DNA from: DATMTS01 sp035564555
GTDB taxonomy: Bacteria; Actinomycetota; Actinomycetes; Actinomycetales; Microbacteriaceae
NCBI GenBank assembly: GCA_035564555.1
Contig: DATMTS010000027.1
Coordinates: 1-64,000, forward strand
Length of the DNA stretch: 64,000 nt
Direction: 5' to 3'
The notes under the pieces were generated by a model that ran no database searches, was not told the origin of the DNA, and saw nothing but the letters and a program-made list of their open reading frames with translations. Within the stretch, counting starts at the first letter, position 1; every line of letters starts with the position of its first letter. The position numbers and the translations under genes were made by a program. Below are positions 7,018 to 15,302 of this stretch, in pieces.

Positions 7018-7956
7018 ATGTCGAATCAACGTGAGCCTCGCGCCGTAGCGCCCACCGTCGGCGTTCTGGGCGTCGGGAACATGGGGAAACCCATGACCCT
7101 CAATCTGCTGGCATCCGCACGGGCGCGTTCCGTTCGGGTATACGGCCGCACCCGGTCACGCTTGACCGAAGTCGAGGCAGCCGGTGCACTCCCCAGCGAT
7201 ACCCCACGACAGTTGGCTGCGGCCAGCGAGGTCCTTCTCTCGATGCTGCCCGATCTGCCCGAGCTCCGTCGGCTCTTCGACGGTGCCAACGGCATCCTCG
7301 CCGGCATCAGTTCGCCGACCGTGCTCGTCATCGGTTCGACGTCGTCTCCCGGCGAGGTCAGGGAACTGCGCGACGAACTCGACGACCGCACCGGCGGTCT
7401 GCTGCACGTCGTCGATGCACCGGTCAGCGGCGGAACCGACGGCGCGGCCGCCGGAACGCTCTCGATCATGTGCGGCGCAGATCCCGCCGACTACGCGCTC
7501 GTCGAGCACGTGCTGGGTGCGATGGGCACTCCCGTGCTGCTCGGACCGCTGGGCTCCGGCGAGATCGCCAAGGCATGCAACCAGATGATCGTGGCCTCCA
7601 CCATGCTCGCGCTGAGCGAGGCGACCGTGATCGCAGAGCGTGCCGGGCTGGATGTCACGAAACTGCTCGATCTGTTCTCCGGCGGCTACGCTGGTAGTCG
7701 TCTGCTCGATTCCCGCAAACAGCGGTTGATCGACAAAGACTATTCGGTCTCCGGTCCGGCCAAGTTCATGGTCAAAGACCTGGGGTTCGCCCGCGACGAG
7801 GCGGAGAGGACGGCAACCGCGACGCCGCAGCTCACGATGTTGCAGCACGTGTTCGCCGGCCTCGTCGATGCCGGGCTCGGCGACGAAGACCTCTCCGTCG
7901 TCCAGGCCTTCGTCTCATCACTCCCCCGCGCGACGGGTGAGTCGCCCACTTCCTGA
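7018..7956 (+). CDS. NAD(P)-dependent beta-hydroxyacid dehydrogenase (HIBADH/6PGDH-like)
   Basis: 312-residue protein of the 3-hydroxyisobutyrate/tartronate-semialdehyde reductase superfamily. The Rossmann motif GVLGVGNMGKPM is near the N-terminus, followed by VDAPVSGGTDGA (substrate-binding signature) and GSGEIAKACNQM, whose Lys is the catalytic residue of the family. LDSRKQRLIDKDYSVSGPAKFMVKDL (in parts) gives the C-terminal helical domain. Start ATG 7018 fits both the Rossmann position and a -10 hexamer six bases upstream, implying a leaderless message. It is 19 bp upstream of gnd and probably cotranscribed. Exact substrate is unknown; a sugar-acid-derived hydroxyacid is likely from context. 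Confidence 0.85.
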   Translation: MSNQREPRAVAPTVGVLGVGNMGKPMTLNLLASARARSVRVYGRTRSRLTEVEAAGALPSDTPRQLAAASEVLLSMLPDLPELRRLFDGANGILAGISSPTVLVIGSTSSPGEVRELRDELDDRTGGLLHVVDAPVSGGTDGAAAGTLSIMCGADPADYALVEHVLGAMGTPVLLGPLGSGEIAKACNQMIVASTMLALSEATVIAERAGLDVTKLLDLFSGGYAGSRLLDSRKQRLIDKDYSVSGPAKFMVKDLGFARDEAERTATATPQLTMLQHVFAGLVDAGLGDEDLSVVQAFVSSLPRATGESPTS

Positions 7957-7975
7957 ACACTCCCGAAGGAGTCCC

Positions 7976-9427
7976 GTGTCACCTCGAACTACTGCGAACA
8001 TCGGCGTCGTCGGACTTGCCGTGATGGGCTCGAACCTGGCTCGCAACCTGGCCAGCCGTGAGGGCAACACCGTGGCGGTCTACAACCGCACTTATGCCCG
8101 CACCGAGGAGCTCATCACCGAGCATCCCGAAGCCGGATTCGTCGCATCCGAGACGATCGACGACTTCGTCGCCTCGCTCACGACCCCGCGCACGGCGATC
8201 ATCATGGTTCAGGCGGGCCGGGGCACGGATGCCGTGATCGACCAACTCTCGGAGCGGTTCGAGCCCGGCGACATCATCGTCGACGGCGGCAACGCCCTCT
8301 TCACCGACACCATCCGCCGCGAGAAGCAGCAGCGGGACAAGGGCATCCACTTCGTCGGAACCGGCATCTCCGGCGGCGAGGAGGGCGCGCTCAACGGCCC
8401 GTCGATCATGCCGGGCGGGTCCGCCGAGGCGTATCAGACGCTCGGTCCGATCCTGGCGTCGATCGCCGCGGTCGCGGAGGGTGAGCCCTGCGTGACGCAC
8501 GTCGGCACCGACGGAGCGGGCCACTTCGTCAAGATGATCCACAACGGCATCGAGTACGCCGACATGCAGCTGATCGCCGAGGGCTACGACCTGCTGCGCG
8601 GTATCGGCGGCCTCGAACCGGCCGAGATCGCCGACGTGTTCGCGCAGTGGAACAACGGCTACCTCGAGTCGTACCTGATCGAGATCACCGCCGAGGTGCT
8701 GCGTCAGGTGGATGCCGCAACCGGCAAGCCGTTCGTCGACATCGTGCTCGACCAGGCCGGATCGAAGGGCACCGGCGTGTGGACGGTGCAGAACGCGCTC
8801 GACCTGGGCGTTCCCGTGGGCGGCATCGCCGAGGCGGTGTTCGCTCGTGCGGTCTCCTCCAAGCCTGCGCAGCGCGCCGCCGTGCAGCGCGTCGTCACCT
8901 CGCGCCCCGATGCGCAGGAGGCCTGGGACGGTTTCGCCGACGACGTGTCGAAGGCCCTGTACGCCTCGAAGGTCGTCGCCTACGCGCAGGGCTTCGACGC
9001 GATCATCGCGGGCGCCGAGAAGTACGGCTGGACGATCAACAAGGGAGACATCGCCAAGATCTGGCGCGGCGGCTGCATCATTCGCGCCCAGTTCCTGAAC
9101 CGCATCGTCGAGGCGTACGAGAACAACGCCGACCTCACCACGCTTCTGGAGGACCCGTACTTCGCGAAGGCCGTCGCAGACGGAGAAGACGCCTGGCGCC
9201 GTATCGTCGCCACCGCGGCACTGTCGGGCGTGCCTGTCCCGGGCTTCTCGTCGGCGCTCGCCTACTTCGACTCGCTCGCCTCCGAGCGCCTGCCTGCGGC
9301 GCTGGTTCAGGGACAGCGCGACTTCTTCGGTGCGCACACCTACAAGCGTGTCGACGAAGAAGGCGTGTTCCACACCCTGTGGTCGGGCGACCGCACCGAG
9401 ATCGAAACCGAGCCCTCCACCCACTGA
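7976..9427 (+). CDS. gnd: 6-phosphogluconate dehydrogenase, decarboxylating
   Basis: Converts 6-phosphogluconate to ribulose 5-phosphate with CO2 release and NADP reduction, in the oxidative pentose phosphate pathway. The 483-residue length is that of the long homodimeric form. GVVGLAVMGSNLARN is the cofactor fold, followed by VDGGNALFTDTIRRE, GTGISGGEEGA (substrate phosphate and catalytic region), and HFVKMIHNGIEYADMQLI with the catalytic Lys. The C-terminal tail contains FSSALAYFDSL and the Gln-Arg-Asp-Phe-Phe-Gly-Ala-His signature. GTG 7976 is chosen because AAGGAG lies just upstream and the Rossmann motif follows at residue 8. It receives the product of the gluconokinase at 1524. Confidence 0.96.
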   Translation: MSPRTTANIGVVGLAVMGSNLARNLASREGNTVAVYNRTYARTEELITEHPEAGFVASETIDDFVASLTTPRTAIIMVQAGRGTDAVIDQLSERFEPGDIIVDGGNALFTDTIRREKQQRDKGIHFVGTGISGGEEGALNGPSIMPGGSAEAYQTLGPILASIAAVAEGEPCVTHVGTDGAGHFVKMIHNGIEYADMQLIAEGYDLLRGIGGLEPAEIADVFAQWNNGYLESYLIEITAEVLRQVDAATGKPFVDIVLDQAGSKGTGVWTVQNALDLGVPVGGIAEAVFARAVSSKPAQRAAVQRVVTSRPDAQEAWDGFADDVSKALYASKVVAYAQGFDAIIAGAEKYGWTINKGDIAKIWRGGCIIRAQFLNRIVEAYENNADLTTLLEDPYFAKAVADGEDAWRRIVATAALSGVPVPGFSSALAYFDSLASERLPAALVQGQRDFFGAHTYKRVDEEGVFHTLWSGDRTEIETEPSTH

Positions 9428-9443
9428 ACCTGCCCCACCGGAC

Positions 9444-9520
9444 CGCCCCTGACATCCAGTTCTTGCGATAACGGCCAACCATTGCGGCTCGGATCGCAAG
9501 AACTGGATGCGTTAGGGGCG
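9444..9520. terminator. Long imperfect palindrome between convergent gnd and MFS genes
   Basis: A perfect 17-bp inverted repeat, CATCCAGTTCTTGCGAT (9453-9469) and its complement (9493-9509), is extended outward by a nearly matching 9-bp pair (CGCCCCTGA with TTAGGGGCG) after a 2-nt bulge. The loop is 23 nt. It separates converging genes and covers the stop codon of the MFS gene. There is no T-run. A bidirectional transcription barrier is most likely. Confidence 0.6.
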
Positions 9521-10990
9521 GGTCTCGGTGTCGGCGGGCTTGCGCACGAAGAACGCGACCAGGATCGCCGCGAGCGAGATGCAGGCGCCGACCGTGAACG
9601 CGGCGCGCACCCCGCCTGCCGTTGCCACGACGGGCGCCGTCTGGCCGGCCAGCGCAGCGGCCTGCACAGACATGACGGTCACGAAGAGCGCCGTGCCCGC
9701 CGCCCCGGCCACTTGCTGAACGGTGCCGATGATCGCGCTGCCGTGCGAATAGAACCTCGGCTGCACCGAACCGAGTCCCGCGGTGAACAGCGGAGTGAAG
9801 AGCAGTGCGAGCCCGATGCTCAACGTCACGTGCGCCGCAAGCAGGTACCAGGGCGAGGTGGTGGCGGTCACGAACGCGAGCATCCAGAGCGCGGCGCTGA
9901 CGATCATCGTTCCCGGCACCACCAGCGGAGCCGGTCCGATCTTGTCGTAGAGCCGGCCGACGCCCGGCGCGAGCAGCCCCATCAGCAATCCGCCGGGCAA
10001 TAACAACAGCCCGATCGTGATGGGTTCGAGGTCGAGCACCTGCTTCATGTAGATGGGCAACAGGATGACGGCACCGAACATGGCCGCCATGCTCACCGAC
10101 ATGAGGATGATCGACACGGTGAACGTGGACGAGCGGAAGGTGCGCAAGTCGAGCAGCGCGCGATCGGAGCGCTGCAGCAGCAGTTGCCGCACGATGAACA
10201 GTACGAGTGCCGAACCGCCGACCGCGAACGCGATCCACATCGGCAGTGCCGAGGTCGCCGATGCAGCCCCGTCGTCGGCACCGATGCGGCTGAGTCCGTA
10301 GACGAGTCCCCCGAACCCGAATGCGGCGAGCACCACCGACGGCACATCGATCGGCATGCGCTTCGGCGTGGTCACGTTGCGCATGCGCACCGCGCCGTAC
10401 GCCAGCATGACGACGGCGATCGGCAGCACGAACCAGAACATCCAGCGCCAACTCAGCGCGTTGAGGATCAAACCCGAGATGGTCGGTCCGATCGCCGGTG
10501 CCACCGAGATCACGATCGAGACGTTGCCCATCGTCCGTCCGCGTTTCTCGGGCGGCACGAGCGTCATCAGCGTGGTCATCAGCAGCGGCATCATGATCGC
10601 CGTTCCGCTGGCCTGCACGACCCGTGCGAACAGCAGAACGCCGAAGATCGGGGCGGTGGCCGCGATCAGCGTTCCCGTCGAGAACAGCGACATCGCCGCG
10701 ATGTAGATCGAGCGGGTGTTGAAGCGCTGCAACAGGAAGCCGGTGATAGGGATGACAACGGCCATCGTGAGCATGAAGGCCGTGGTGAGCCATTGGCCGG
10801 CACGCGCGTCGACCTGGAAATCGAGCATGAGTTCGGGGATCGCGACGCTCATGATCGTCTCGTTGAGGATCACCACGAAGGCCGCGATCAGCAACAGCCA
10901 GATGATGCGGGCATTGCGCGTCGCGGTCGCCGCCTGGCGGGCATCGGATGCTGTGGGAACCTGCTGAACGCCGGTCGTGGACTCGGTCAC
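9512..10990 (-). CDS. MFS multidrug-type efflux transporter (DHA2/EmrB-QacA family)
   Basis: 492-residue integral membrane protein with about 14 hydrophobic segments, as in the DHA2 drug:proton antiporters. The first helix (IIWLLLIAAFVVILNETI) and the following SVAIPELMLDF and WLTTAFMLTMAVVIPITGFL are the family pattern. GRTMGNV and the QPRFYSHGSAIIGTVQQVAGAAGTALF stretch (in parts) are typical of EmrB-like proteins. GTG 10990 follows TACGCT by six bases, so it is probably leaderless. It converges on gnd. Substrate cannot be told from sequence. Confidence 0.88.
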   Translation of the reverse strand: MTESTTGVQQVPTASDARQAATATRNARIIWLLLIAAFVVILNETIMSVAIPELMLDFQVDARAGQWLTTAFMLTMAVVIPITGFLLQRFNTRSIYIAAMSLFSTGTLIAATAPIFGVLLFARVVQASGTAIMMPLLMTTLMTLVPPEKRGRTMGNVSIVISVAPAIGPTISGLILNALSWRWMFWFVLPIAVVMLAYGAVRMRNVTTPKRMPIDVPSVVLAAFGFGGLVYGLSRIGADDGAASATSALPMWIAFAVGGSALVLFIVRQLLLQRSDRALLDLRTFRSSTFTVSIILMSVSMAAMFGAVILLPIYMKQVLDLEPITIGLLLLPGGLLMGLLAPGVGRLYDKIGPAPLVVPGTMIVSAALWMLAFVTATTSPWYLLAAHVTLSIGLALLFTPLFTAGLGSVQPRFYSHGSAIIGTVQQVAGAAGTALFVTVMSVQAAALAGQTAPVVATAGGVRAAFTVGACISLAAILVAFFVRKPADTETRP

Positions 10991-10996
10991 CGGGTC

Positions 10997-11002
10997 AGCG
11001 TA
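10997..11002 (-). promoter_or_regulatory. TACGCT -10 of the MFS gene (leaderless)
   Basis: TACGCT lies six bases before the GTG at 10990, with no Shine-Dalgarno sequence between. One of six exact copies of this start-proximal hexamer in the window. Confidence 0.6.
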
Positions 11003-11037
11003 ACGGGAGCCGGCGACATGCGTCTATGGGCAGCGCT

Positions 11038-12288
11038 TCACGCCACGCCGGTCAGCCGCCGATGCTCGATGAGGTACTGCAGCAGGGAAGCGCCGGCGAC
11101 CGCGAGCAGCAGCGCCGGCAGCAGGCTCACACCTTCATGCGTGAACTCGACGACGAGCACGAGACCGGTCAACGGTGCCCTCATGTTGGCCGCGAGGAAC
11201 GCTGCAGAGCCGATCAGGGCGAACGCTCCGATCGGCGCGCCCGGCCAGAGCGCGGCCCAGATCAATCCGGCCGATGCGCCCAGCCCGGCACCGATCGAAA
11301 GCGACGGGGTGAGCGTTCCGCCTGCGGCGCCTGCGCCGATCGTCGCCGTCGTCGCGACCGCCTTGATCAGGGAGAGCAGCACGAAGGTGCCGAGCGGAAG
11401 AGCGCCGTCGAATGCGAGCTGACCGAGGGACCGCCCGTTGCCGAGCACCGCGGGCCAGAAGAACGCGAGCACTCCGACGCCGGCGAACACGACCGGCATC
11501 ACGACCAGGATGTGCCAGCCCGCGGGGCGGATGTGCTGCGCGCGCCTGACGCACCACACGAAGCCCGCGGATGCCACCCCGAGCACGGGACCGAGAACGA
11601 GCGAGCCGACCAGGATCGCCGGGCTCAGCGAGAACTGCTGTGCCGAATACAATGGAGCGCCCGGAACGACGACGCTCGCGACGAGCGTCGCGATAGCGGA
11701 GGCGGCGAGCGCGGGCACGACCGTGGAGATCGACACCTCGGCCAGCAGGATCTCGACCGCGAACAGCGTTCCACCCAGTGGCACGCTGTACACCGCCGCG
11801 AGCCCGGCACCCGCACCGCAGGCGATGATGATCCTGCGGTCGCGCGCGCTCAGGCCGACGCGTTCGCTCAGCCAGCCCGCCAGCAACGCTCCCAGTTCGC
11901 GTGGGGCGACCTCCCGGCCGACCGACGCGCCCAGCCCGACGACGACGATCTGCAGCACGACGTTGGCCAGGGTGCTGGGCCACGGCATCCGTCTTCCGTT
12001 GACCGACTTCTTGATCGAGGCGATCGGCGAGCCCCATCGCCGGATCGCGTACCACCCCAGCGCGCCCACGACGCCCGCGACCGTGACCACCGCGAAGCGT
12101 CGCCACGCCGGAGCCGACTCGGCGCCCTCGAGCAGCGTGCCGGAGGAATAGCCGAGGGCGAGGTGCTCGACGGCTCGTAGCAGCAGCGTGAGCAGCAGGC
12201 CTCCGATGCCCGCCCCGATGCCGGTGAGCACCGTGACGATCGCGAACCTCAGCAACCACACTGCGCCGAACCGACGCGCGTCGATCAC
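11038..12288 (-). CDS. ClC-family chloride channel/transporter
   Basis: 416-residue polytopic membrane protein of the voltage-gated chloride channel family. The central GLGASVGREVAPRE segment corresponds to the family's GREGP gating motif: the Glu of GRE is kept but the following residues differ. CGAGAGLAAVYSVPLGGTLFAVE matches the helix G/H region. GAGAAGGTLTPSLSIGAGLG corresponds to the third anion-selectivity motif (GGxFxP). There is no CBS domain at the C-terminus. Start GTG 12288 follows GAGGA. It could be an H+/Cl- exchanger or a fluoride/chloride channel; the altered motif makes transport mode uncertain. Confidence 0.85.
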   Translation of the reverse strand: MIDARRFGAVWLLRFAIVTVLTGIGAGIGGLLLTLLLRAVEHLALGYSSGTLLEGAESAPAWRRFAVVTVAGVVGALGWYAIRRWGSPIASIKKSVNGRRMPWPSTLANVVLQIVVVGLGASVGREVAPRELGALLAGWLSERVGLSARDRRIIIACGAGAGLAAVYSVPLGGTLFAVEILLAEVSISTVVPALAASAIATLVASVVVPGAPLYSAQQFSLSPAILVGSLVLGPVLGVASAGFVWCVRRAQHIRPAGWHILVVMPVVFAGVGVLAFFWPAVLGNGRSLGQLAFDGALPLGTFVLLSLIKAVATTATIGAGAAGGTLTPSLSIGAGLGASAGLIWAALWPGAPIGAFALIGSAAFLAANMRAPLTGLVLVVEFTHEGVSLLPALLLAVAGASLLQYLIEHRRLTGVA

Positions 12289-12315
12289 CGCTTGATCCTC
12301 GCCGTATGAATCGGC

Positions 12316-13293
12316 CTAGGCGGCGCCGTCGAACATCGAGGTGACCGAGTCGTCTTCGAACACCGCACGGATCGCTCGTGCCAGCAGCGGCGCGATCGTG
12401 AGCACCTCGAGCGTCGGGAAGTGCTTCTCCGGCGGCACGGGAAGGGTGTCGGTGACGACGACCGAGTCGATGGCGTCCGACTGCAGCAGTTCCACGGCCG
12501 GATCGCTGAACACGGCATGGGTCGCCGCGACGACCACACCCGTCGCGCCGTTCGCGCGAAGTGCCTCCGCCGCCTTCACGATGGTGCGGCCGGTGTCGAT
12601 CAGGTCGTCCACGAGCAAGCACGTGCGGCCCGCTACCTCGCCGACGATCTCGTGCACGCTGACCTGGTTCGGCACGAGCGGATCGCGCCGCTTGTGGATG
12701 ATCGCCAGTGGCGCTCCGAGCTTGTCGCTCCAGATGTCGGCGACGCGCACCCGACCCATGTCGGGTGAGACGACGGTCAGGGTCGCGGGGTCGAGCTTCT
12801 TCTTGAAATGCTCCAGCAGCACGGGCATCGCGAACAGGTGGTCGACCGGGCCGTCGAAGAAGCCCTGGATCTGCGCAGCATGCAGGTCGACCGACATGAT
12901 GCGGTCGGCTCCGGCCACCTTGAACAGGTCGGCCACCAGGCGGGCCGAGATGGGCTCGCGCCCGCGACCCTTCTTGTCTTGCCTGGCGTACGGATAGAAC
13001 GGGGCGACGACGGTGATGCGCTTGGCTGAGGCGCGCTTGAGCGCGTCGACCATGATCAGTTGCTCCATGAGCCACTCGTTGATGGGCGGGCAGTGCGACT
13101 GGATGACGAACGCGTCGGATCCTCGCACGCTCTCGTCGAAGCGCGCGTAGATCTCGCCGTTGGCGAAGGTCCGCGAGTCGGTCGGAACCAGTTCGCTGCC
13201 CAGTTCCTCGGCGATGGCCTCAGCGAGAGCTGGATGCGCCCTCCCCGACAGCAATACGAGTCGCTTCTGACCTGTCGCCTTGATTCCGGACAC
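12316..13293 (-). CDS. prs: Ribose-phosphate pyrophosphokinase (PRPP synthetase)
   Basis: Makes PRPP from ribose 5-phosphate and ATP for nucleotide, His and Trp synthesis. The 325-residue protein shows LLSGRAHPALAEAIAEELG at the N-terminus, the ATP loop FANGEIYARFDESVRG, and YPYARQDKKGRGREPISARL (flexible loop). The PRPP-binding motif appears as VDDLIDTGRTI, and the class I signature DRIMSVDLHAAQIQGFFD is present in the middle. Start is the GTG at 13293 with GAGGAGGG upstream. It follows glmU on the same strand by 38 bp, as in other actinobacteria, which suggests cotranscription. Confidence 0.96.
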   Translation of the reverse strand: MSGIKATGQKRLVLLSGRAHPALAEAIAEELGSELVPTDSRTFANGEIYARFDESVRGSDAFVIQSHCPPINEWLMEQLIMVDALKRASAKRITVVAPFYPYARQDKKGRGREPISARLVADLFKVAGADRIMSVDLHAAQIQGFFDGPVDHLFAMPVLLEHFKKKLDPATLTVVSPDMGRVRVADIWSDKLGAPLAIIHKRRDPLVPNQVSVHEIVGEVAGRTCLLVDDLIDTGRTIVKAAEALRANGATGVVVAATHAVFSDPAVELLQSDAIDSVVVTDTLPVPPEKHFPTLEVLTIAPLLARAIRAVFEDDSVTSMFDGAA

Positions 13294-13331
13294 TGATCCC
13301 GCCCTCCTCGGCCGCGTGCGCTGCCGGAGTT

Positions 13332-14774
13332 CTACGACTCGTCGTGCGACTCGTCTTGTGCGGCCCGCGCTGCGTCAGCAGAGGCCGAGTCGGGCCGGTG
13401 CGCGAACACCCAGCCGTCCATGTTGCGTTGTGGAGCGACACTGAGCGCGAGGGCCCCGGCGGGCACATCCTTGCGGACGATCGCTCCCGCTCCGGTGTCC
13501 GCTCCGTCACCAATCCTAACGGGGGCGATGAACACGTTGTGCGCGCCGGTGTGCACGTGCGAGCCGATCGCGGTGGCGTGCTTGTGCACCCCGTCGTAGT
13601 TGCCCGTGATGCCGCCTGCACCGATGTTCGTGTGCTCGCCGATGGTCACGTCGCCCATGTAGCTGAGGTGCGGGACCTTGCTGCCGACGCCGATCTTCGC
13701 GTTCTTCGTCTCGACGAAGGTGCCGATCTTGCCGTCGGCGGAGAGCTCCGTGCCGGGCCGCAGGTAGGCGAAGGGGCCCACGGATGCTCCGGCGCCGATC
13801 ACGGCGAGCGTCGCGTCGGCGCGTTTGACCGTCGCAGCCTCGCCCACCTCGCAGTCGACCAGCGTCGTGTCGGGGCCGATGGATGCTCCGCGCGCGACGA
13901 TGGTCGCGCCGAGAAGTTGCGTTCCGGGCTTCACCGTCACGTCTTCGGCGAGCGTGACCTTGAGATCGATCCAGGTGCTCGCCGGGTCCTGCACGGTCAC
14001 GCCCGCCAGCTGCCAGCCGCGCACGATCAGCGCGTTCAGGCGCACCGCGGCGTCGCTGAGCTGCGCCCGATCGTTGATGCCCTCGACGAGCCAGGACTGC
14101 GCCACCGACAGCGCCGCCACCTGGCTGCCCGCCGCGCGCAGCAGACCGATCACGTCGGTGACGTACTTCTCGCCCTGCGCGTTGTCGGTGGTGAGGCGTG
14201 CCAGCTGCTCGCGCAATTCGGAGAACCGGAAGAGATAGACGCCCGCGTTGATCTCCGCGATGGCGCGTTCGGCATCGGTCGCGTCCTTGTGCTCGACGAT
14301 GCGGTCGAGCGAGCCGTCCTCGGCTCGCACCACGCGCCCGTAGCCGTCTGCGTCGTCGAGGAAGGTCGACAGAATCGTCGCGGCTGCCGGGCTCGTGCGA
14401 TGCGCGTCGATGAGGTTGGCCAGGGTTGCGGCGTTGAGCAGGGGCACGTCGCCGTTGAGCACGAGCACATCTCCCGCGAAATCCGACGGCAGCCGAGTCA
14501 CTGCCAGTTCGACGGCCCGCCCGGTGCCCGGCACGTCGTCCTGATCGACCACGACGCTCGACGGGAGTTCGGCCGCGATGACCTCCACCAGCCGGTCCCG
14601 TTCGTGTCGCACCACGGTGAGCACGTGAGCGGCATCCAATGCACGGGCGGTCGCCAGCACGTGGCTGATGATCGGCACTCCGGCGAGTTCGTGCAGCAGC
14701 TTCGGCGTGCTCGACTTCATGCGCGTGCCCTGGCCAGCTGCGAGGATCACGATGGCGAGTGCGCTGTCGGTCAT
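13332..14774 (-). CDS. glmU: Bifunctional GlcNAc-1-P uridyltransferase / GlcN-1-P acetyltransferase
   Basis: Two-step synthesis of UDP-GlcNAc for peptidoglycan. The N-terminal nucleotidyltransferase domain (about residues 1-235) has VILAAGQGTRMKSSTPKLLH (in the G-x-G-T-R-M...P-K pattern) and VLNGDVPLL. The C-terminal left-handed beta-helix (from about 260) shows hexapeptide repeats and the acetyltransferase region YLRPGTEL, FVETKNA, HLSYMGD and NIGAGGITGNYDG, with catalytic His/Tyr/Asn positions. ATG 14774 is chosen because GGGAGA precedes it; the longer frame to 14861 runs into the tRNA gene. Last residues form a short acidic tail common in actinobacteria. Confidence 0.96.
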   Translation of the reverse strand: MTDSALAIVILAAGQGTRMKSSTPKLLHELAGVPIISHVLATARALDAAHVLTVVRHERDRLVEVIAAELPSSVVVDQDDVPGTGRAVELAVTRLPSDFAGDVLVLNGDVPLLNAATLANLIDAHRTSPAAATILSTFLDDADGYGRVVRAEDGSLDRIVEHKDATDAERAIAEINAGVYLFRFSELREQLARLTTDNAQGEKYVTDVIGLLRAAGSQVAALSVAQSWLVEGINDRAQLSDAAVRLNALIVRGWQLAGVTVQDPASTWIDLKVTLAEDVTVKPGTQLLGATIVARGASIGPDTTLVDCEVGEAATVKRADATLAVIGAGASVGPFAYLRPGTELSADGKIGTFVETKNAKIGVGSKVPHLSYMGDVTIGEHTNIGAGGITGNYDGVHKHATAIGSHVHTGAHNVFIAPVRIGDGADTGAGAIVRKDVPAGALALSVAPQRNMDGWVFAHRPDSASADAARAAQDESHDES

Positions 14775-14803
14775 GGTTCTCCCTTGGTTGCCGGTGACCA
14801 GAG

Positions 14804-14875
14804 CTCCGCCGCCAGGACTCGAACCTAGACCTAACAGCTCCAAAGGCTGTCGTGCTGCCATTACACCACGGCGGA
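14804..14875 (-). tRNA. tRNA-Gln (anticodon TTG)
   Basis: The 72-nt sequence folds as a cloverleaf. The acceptor stem pairs TCCGCCG with CGGCGGA, with discriminator G. The D-arm is GTGTAATGGCAGCAC, the anticodon loop CCTTTGGAG reads TTG, and the T-arm is AGGTTCGAGTCCT. CCA is not encoded. It lies 29 bp upstream of glmU on the same strand, a location also seen in other Microbacteriaceae. Confidence 0.95.
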
Positions 14876-14945
14876 CCGCGTCCCCCGATGGCTCAGGGGC
14901 CGATCGGGACGCACCGTCAAGTCTGCCAGAGTGCGCAAACAGGTC

Positions 14946-14975
14946 TTGACATGTGACTAATTAGTCACCTATTGT
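14946..14975 (+). promoter_or_regulatory. Promoter with perfect 16-bp palindromic operator for the ArsR-SRPBCC pair
   Basis: Consensus -35 TTGACA (14946-14951) and -10 TATTGT (14970-14975) flank the perfect palindrome GTGACTAATTAGTCAC (14953-14968). The -10 ends six bases before a GTG at 14982, so the transcript is probably leaderless. The palindrome fills the spacer and is the obvious binding site for the ArsR-type repressor encoded immediately downstream. Confidence 0.8.
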
Positions 14976-14981
14976 GTGGCT

Positions 14982-15302
14982 GTGGATGACGATGACGCCG
15001 TGTTCAAGGCGCTCGCCGACCCGACGAGGCGCCGGTTGCTCGACCGGCTGTTCGAGCACGACGGCAGTCGCCTGGCCGACCTCGAGGGCATCGCCGCGAT
15101 GACCCGGTTCGGCGTGATGAAGCACCTGAGGGTGCTCGAGGACGCCGGGCTCGTCGTGTCCAGACGCTCCGGGCGCGAGAAGCTGCACTTTCTCAACCCG
15201 GTACCGATCCGGCGCATCCACGACAGATGGATCGACAAGTATCGCGAGGCTCCGGCGGCCTACCTCTCCGACCTCGCGCGTTCATTCGAGGAGGAACCAT
15301 GA
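14982..15302 (+). CDS. ArsR/SmtB-type winged-helix repressor
   Basis: A 106-residue HTH protein. ALADPTRRRLLDRLFEHDG is the hallmark start of ArsR regulators that pair with SRPBCC (AHSA1) proteins. The recognition region (MTRFGVMKHLRVLEDAGLVV) and the wing (SRRSGREKLHFLNPVPIRRIHDRW, in parts) follow. There is no Cys metal-site motif, so it is unlikely to sense metals. GTG 14982 is preferred because it sits where transcription should start, six bases after TATTGT; GTG 14976 would add two residues. Its stop overlaps the next start (ATGA). Autoregulation through the palindrome in its own promoter is likely. Confidence 0.92.
   Translation: MDDDDAVFKALADPTRRRLLDRLFEHDGSRLADLEGIAAMTRFGVMKHLRVLEDAGLVVSRRSGREKLHFLNPVPIRRIHDRWIDKYREAPAAYLSDLARSFEEEP

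Noticed and set aside
7979..9499. A 506-codon frame antisense to gnd
   Set aside because: It mirrors gnd codons, ends in the hairpin and has no family motifs; typical long antisense frame of high-GC coding DNA.
11135..13075. A 646-codon frame spanning the ClC and prs genes
   Set aside because: Arg/Gly-rich shadow of two well-supported genes on the same strand in another frame.
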